Both the position numbers and the translations under genes were made by a program. From contig NZ_JAULSC010000001.1 in NCBI RefSeq assembly GCF_030518195.1, positions 62,001-126,000 of the forward strand: a stretch of DNA of 64,000 nucleotides. The letters run 5' to 3'. This document shows positions 61,505 to 64,000 of the stretch, piece by piece (position 1 is the stretch's first letter; every line of letters starts with the position of its first letter). The notes under the pieces are model-generated. The model did not search any database and was not told where the DNA came from. It saw only the letters and a list, made by a program, of their open reading frames with translations. This DNA is from Nocardioides cremeus. Lineage in GTDB: Bacteria > Actinomycetota > Actinomycetes > Propionibacteriales > Nocardioidaceae.

Positions 61505-63549
61505 CGCGAGACGCCTTCCTGGTGGTGCGCGGGTCGCTGTCGGATCGGGAGTCGGCGCAGCCACAGCCACACCCCGTGCAGGCGGATCAGCACGGATCCG
61601 CGCAGCGCGGCGGGTGCGGCGCGCAGGGCGCTGGTGCTGCTCCTCTTCCCCGTCAGCGACGCACTGAACCGTGCGTCGCCGTCGGAGTGGAGGGTCACGG
61701 CGATGTCGAGGCTCTCGCCGGGCACCGGCACCACCAGCTCGTAGTGGCCGTCGGTGCCGTGGAACGGCGAGACGTACATGGCCTTGCCGGTGCGGGCCCG
61801 GCCCTGCTCGTCGGGGTGGACGAGGTAGGCGTGCCGGTCGCCGTAGGTGTTGTGCACCTCGACCACGCAGGCCTCGACGTCGCCGTCGGGCGCGAGCGCC
61901 CAGAAGACGGTGATCGGGTTGAAGCAGTAGCCGAACGCCCGCGGCTGCGCGGCCATCAGCACCCGGGCGTCGCGGCGCAGCGTGACGCCCTCGAGGTCGA
62001 GGAGGTGCTCGACGTTCTCGCGGATGGTGCGGTCGGGGGAGCCCAGGTGGTCGCGGGCCTCGAAGGAGCCGCGCAGCCACGAGGTGGACTTGTGGTCGGG
62101 CAGGTCGTCGAGGTCGACGAGCCAAGTGTGCGAGTGGTGGGTGAACGCGCGCTTGAACGGCGTACGACGCTGGTGGCGGATCGTGGTGTCGTAGACGACG
62201 CCGGCCTCGACGTCGGCCGCGGTCGGTCGCTCCGGCCAGGCCAGGCCCAGCCGCTCGACGGCGTGCAGGCCCGATCGGGCGCCGTCCTCGTGGAAGCCCC
62301 AGCCGTGGTAGGCGCCGGCCAGCGCGACCCGGTCGGTGTCGAGCTCGCGGAGGCGGGCCTGGGCGGCGACCGACTCGGGGGTGTAGAGCGGGTGCTCGTA
62401 CTCCATCCGGTCGATCACGGTGGCCGGGTCGACGAGGTGCTCGCCGCCGAGGGTGACCAGGTAGTGGGTGTCGGTGTCGAGGCGCTGCAGGCGGGTCAGG
62501 TCGTAGGTGACCACGACGCCCTCGACCCCGTCGGGGCGCTCCTGGGCCTCGGAGGGGCGCAGGAAGTTCCACGACGCCCAGGTGTTGCGCAGGCGCGGCA
62601 GCACCGAGGTGTCGGTGTGCAGCAGCGCGGTGTTGGGCGAGTAGGGCATCGCGCCGAGCAGCTCGCGGTGCAGCGGCGTCGGGTCGGCCAGCATCGCCAG
62701 GGTCTGCGAGGGGTGCGTGGCCAGCACCACGGCGTCGTACGACGCGGTGTCGCCGTTGCCGTCGGTGACCTCGACGCCACCGGGCGTCTCGAGGACCGAG
62801 GTGACCTTGGTGCCGAGCCGCACGTCCTGCAGCGCCGCCCCGACCCGCTGCACGTAGGTGTGCGAGCCACCGGTGACGGTGCGCCAGGTCGGCGAGCCGA
62901 AGATGCTGAGCATGCCGTGGTGCTGCAGGAAGCTGAAGAGGTAGCGAGCCGGGTACTGCAGCGAGACCTCCGGGTCGCACGACCAGACCGCGGCGACCAT
63001 CGGCTCCATGAAGTGGCGCACGAAGAAGTCGCTGAAGCCGCCGTCGGCCAGGAACTCGCGCAGCGTCCGCTCGTCGCTGCCGCCCGTCGCCTCGGTGGCG
63101 GCGAGCAGGGCGCGGGCCTGGCGGTGGAAGCGGGGGATCTCGGCGAGCATCCGCAGGTACGCCGGGCGCGTGAGGTGGCCCCGCGAGGGGATCACCCCGC
63201 GGCGACCGAGCGCGCCGGCCCACTCGAGGTCGGAGTCGTCGTCGCGGATCGACATCGACATCTCGGACTGCTGGGTGGGCACGCCGAGCTCGGCGAAGAG
63301 ACGCAGCAGGGTCGGGTAGGTGCGGCGGTTGTGCACGATGAAGCCGGTGTCGATGCCCAGCTCGTGCTGGCTGCCGTCGGCCCGGGTCTCGGGCACCCGA
63401 TGGGTGTCGGCGTGCCCGCCGAGGCGGTCGTCGGCCTCGTAGAGCGTGACGTGCGCGGTGCGCGAGGCGACGTACGCCGCGGTCAGTCCGGCGACGCCGG
63501 AGCCGACCACCGCGACCCGTCGGGGCGCAGCCGGGGTGGGACCGGCCAC
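61501..63549 (-). CDS. Fusion of an FAD-dependent oxidoreductase (COG2907 type) and a DUF1365 domain
   Basis: 682 aa from GTG 63549, one base after the anti-sigma stop. Residues about 10-430: VAVVGSGVAGLTAAYVASR (FAD), YEADDRLGGHADTH, GIDTGFIVHNRRTYP and late FAD blocks (VALAGAYHGWGFHEDG), as in amine-oxidase-like flavoproteins. Residues about 450-682: VVYDTTIRHQRRTPFKRAFTHHSHTWLVDLDDLP...FGYCFNPITVFWA...HNTYGDRHAYLV, the DUF1365 signature. The two are usually separate adjacent genes (Rv0449c and Rv0448c in M. tuberculosis). No stop or frameshift separates them here. Probably oxidises or desaturates acyl chains for the methyltransferases. Confidence 0.88.
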   Translation of the reverse strand: MAGPTPAAPRRVAVVGSGVAGLTAAYVASRTAHVTLYEADDRLGGHADTHRVPETRADGSQHELGIDTGFIVHNRRTYPTLLRLFAELGVPTQQSEMSMSIRDDDSDLEWAGALGRRGVIPSRGHLTRPAYLRMLAEIPRFHRQARALLAATEATGGSDERTLREFLADGGFSDFFVRHFMEPMVAAVWSCDPEVSLQYPARYLFSFLQHHGMLSIFGSPTWRTVTGGSHTYVQRVGAALQDVRLGTKVTSVLETPGGVEVTDGNGDTASYDAVVLATHPSQTLAMLADPTPLHRELLGAMPYSPNTALLHTDTSVLPRLRNTWASWNFLRPSEAQERPDGVEGVVVTYDLTRLQRLDTDTHYLVTLGGEHLVDPATVIDRMEYEHPLYTPESVAAQARLRELDTDRVALAGAYHGWGFHEDGARSGLHAVERLGLAWPERPTAADVEAGVVYDTTIRHQRRTPFKRAFTHHSHTWLVDLDDLPDHKSTSWLRGSFEARDHLGSPDRTIRENVEHLLDLEGVTLRRDARVLMAAQPRAFGYCFNPITVFWALAPDGDVEACVVEVHNTYGDRHAYLVHPDEQGRARTGKAMYVSPFHGTDGHYELVVPVPGESLDIAVTLHSDGDARFSASLTGKRSSTSALRAAPAALRGSVLIRLHGVWLWLRRLPIRQRPAHHQEGVSR

Positions 63550-63550
63550 G

Positions 63551-64000
63551 TCAGGCCTTCGCGAAGTCGATGACGACGGCCGACTCGAAGTTCGGGGTGT
63601 TCGACCCGCCCTCGGGCTCGACGGTGATGCCGACCGCCTCGGCGGTGGCGGCGTCACCGGAGAGCAGCACGACGTTGTCGGGGCCCTTGGGCATGAACCC
63701 GGCGGCCTTCATCCGGCCGTCGCGCTGGAGCCACAGCTCGTAGACCAGGCCCTCGCCCGGGTCGGCCATGCCCTCGGTGATGATGACGGCCTGGCCCAGC
63801 GAGACCGAACGGGTCACGGTGGCCTTGGCGCCGTCCTCGAAGGTGCGGGTGACGCTCTCGGCGTCGGGTGCCTGGAGCACCTCGGTGACCGCCTTGGGGG
63901 TCACCACGACCTCGCCGGCCTCCGGCACCGAGGAGCCGTCCTCCCAGGGCTGGGTGACGGCGACGACGCCGCCGACACCGACCATGGCTACCACTGCAGC
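63551..64000 (-). CDS. rskA: Anti-sigma-K factor RskA, 5' end outside the window
   Basis: The frame is open to the window edge; only the end of the single membrane helix (VVAMVGVGGVVAV) and the extracytoplasmic C-terminal domain are seen. The domain reads VTEVLQAPDAESVT, GLVYELWLQRDGRMKAAGFMP and GITVEPEGGSNTPN, the RskA C-terminal pattern. RskA holds an ECF sigma factor (SigK) inactive at the membrane until proteolysed. The following lipid operon begins one base after its stop, so it is probably co-regulated. The sigma factor gene should lie just beyond the right edge. Confidence 0.87.
   Translation of the reverse strand, partial: AAVVAMVGVGGVVAVTQPWEDGSSVPEAGEVVVTPKAVTEVLQAPDAESVTRTFEDGAKATVTRSVSLGQAVIITEGMADPGEGLVYELWLQRDGRMKAAGFMPKGPDNVVLLSGDAATAEAVGITVEPEGGSNTPNFESAVVIDFAKA

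Overview
This window comes from a very GC-rich actinobacterium. Third codon positions are almost all G or C, GTG starts are frequent, and many genes have a TANNNT-type -10 box only 6-8 bases before the start codon, which is the leaderless arrangement common in Actinobacteria. The gene set (FadH-type reductase, alpha-methylacyl-CoA racemase, an AtuA/TIGR03084 carboxylase cluster, an RskA-linked fatty-acid modification operon) and the style of the interspersed palindromes suggest Nocardioides or a close relative (Nocardioidaceae). That placement is inference; there is no rRNA or tRNA gene here to confirm it.

Layout. 1-3.4 kb: alkyl-DHAP-synthase-like flavoprotein plus lipid kinase, then a divergent pair (putative DNA-binding protein / small membrane protein). 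3.5-8.9 kb: secreted PKD protein, pirin, an atypical GH1 glycosidase, and a coupled sulfotransferase-glycosyltransferase pair. 8.85-9.17 kb: a gene-free stretch filled with repeats. 9.2-16 kb: C-S lyase-type aminotransferase, HIT protein, FadH, PadR, and a divergent amino-acid ABC transporter. 16-25 kb: racemase, glutamine amidotransferase, Baeyer-Villiger monooxygenase, CsbD, DEAD-box helicase with a structured leader, CPBP protease, and cydAB behind a Rex-like operator. 25-33 kb: a MerR regulator facing a fadA-fadB operon through a 19-bp-spacer promoter, then thioesterase, APH-like kinase and phosphatase genes. 33-43 kb: VanZ-RDD protein, SDR, a large subtilase, a PadR-ABC exporter operon, and an ArsR-SRPBCC pair. 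43.4-53 kb: a nearly gap-free TetR-led acyl-CoA carboxylase/dehydrogenase operon of acyclic-terpene-utilisation type. 53-58 kb: YihY protein, phosphatase, methyltransferase-like protein, SDR, MscS channel and Pcm. 58-64 kb: a leftward operon led by an anti-sigma-K factor, with a fused flavoprotein-DUF1365 protein, two different cyclopropane-synthase-type methyltransferases and a DUF1295 membrane protein.

Theme. Much of the window handles lipids. Catabolism: FadH (unsaturated), racemase (2-methyl-branched), FadA/FadB (core beta-oxidation), thioesterase, and the Atu-type carboxylase route (3-methyl-branched/isoprenoid). Membrane lipid modification: the RskA operon and the AGPS-like/lipid-kinase pair. 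Several local regulators have clear dyad operators beside them, so much of the regulation can be read directly.

The most unusual signals are in the DNA between genes: (i) tandem repeats of 21-22 bp that begin at or within a few bases of a stop codon at four genes, two of which share one sequence family 28 kb apart; (ii) a 140-148 bp interspersed palindromic repeat whose internal hairpin shows compensatory changes between copies; (iii) a long GTGTGGAG...CTCCACAC palindrome at two gene ends. The fused, expanded RskA operon is the most unusual gene arrangement.
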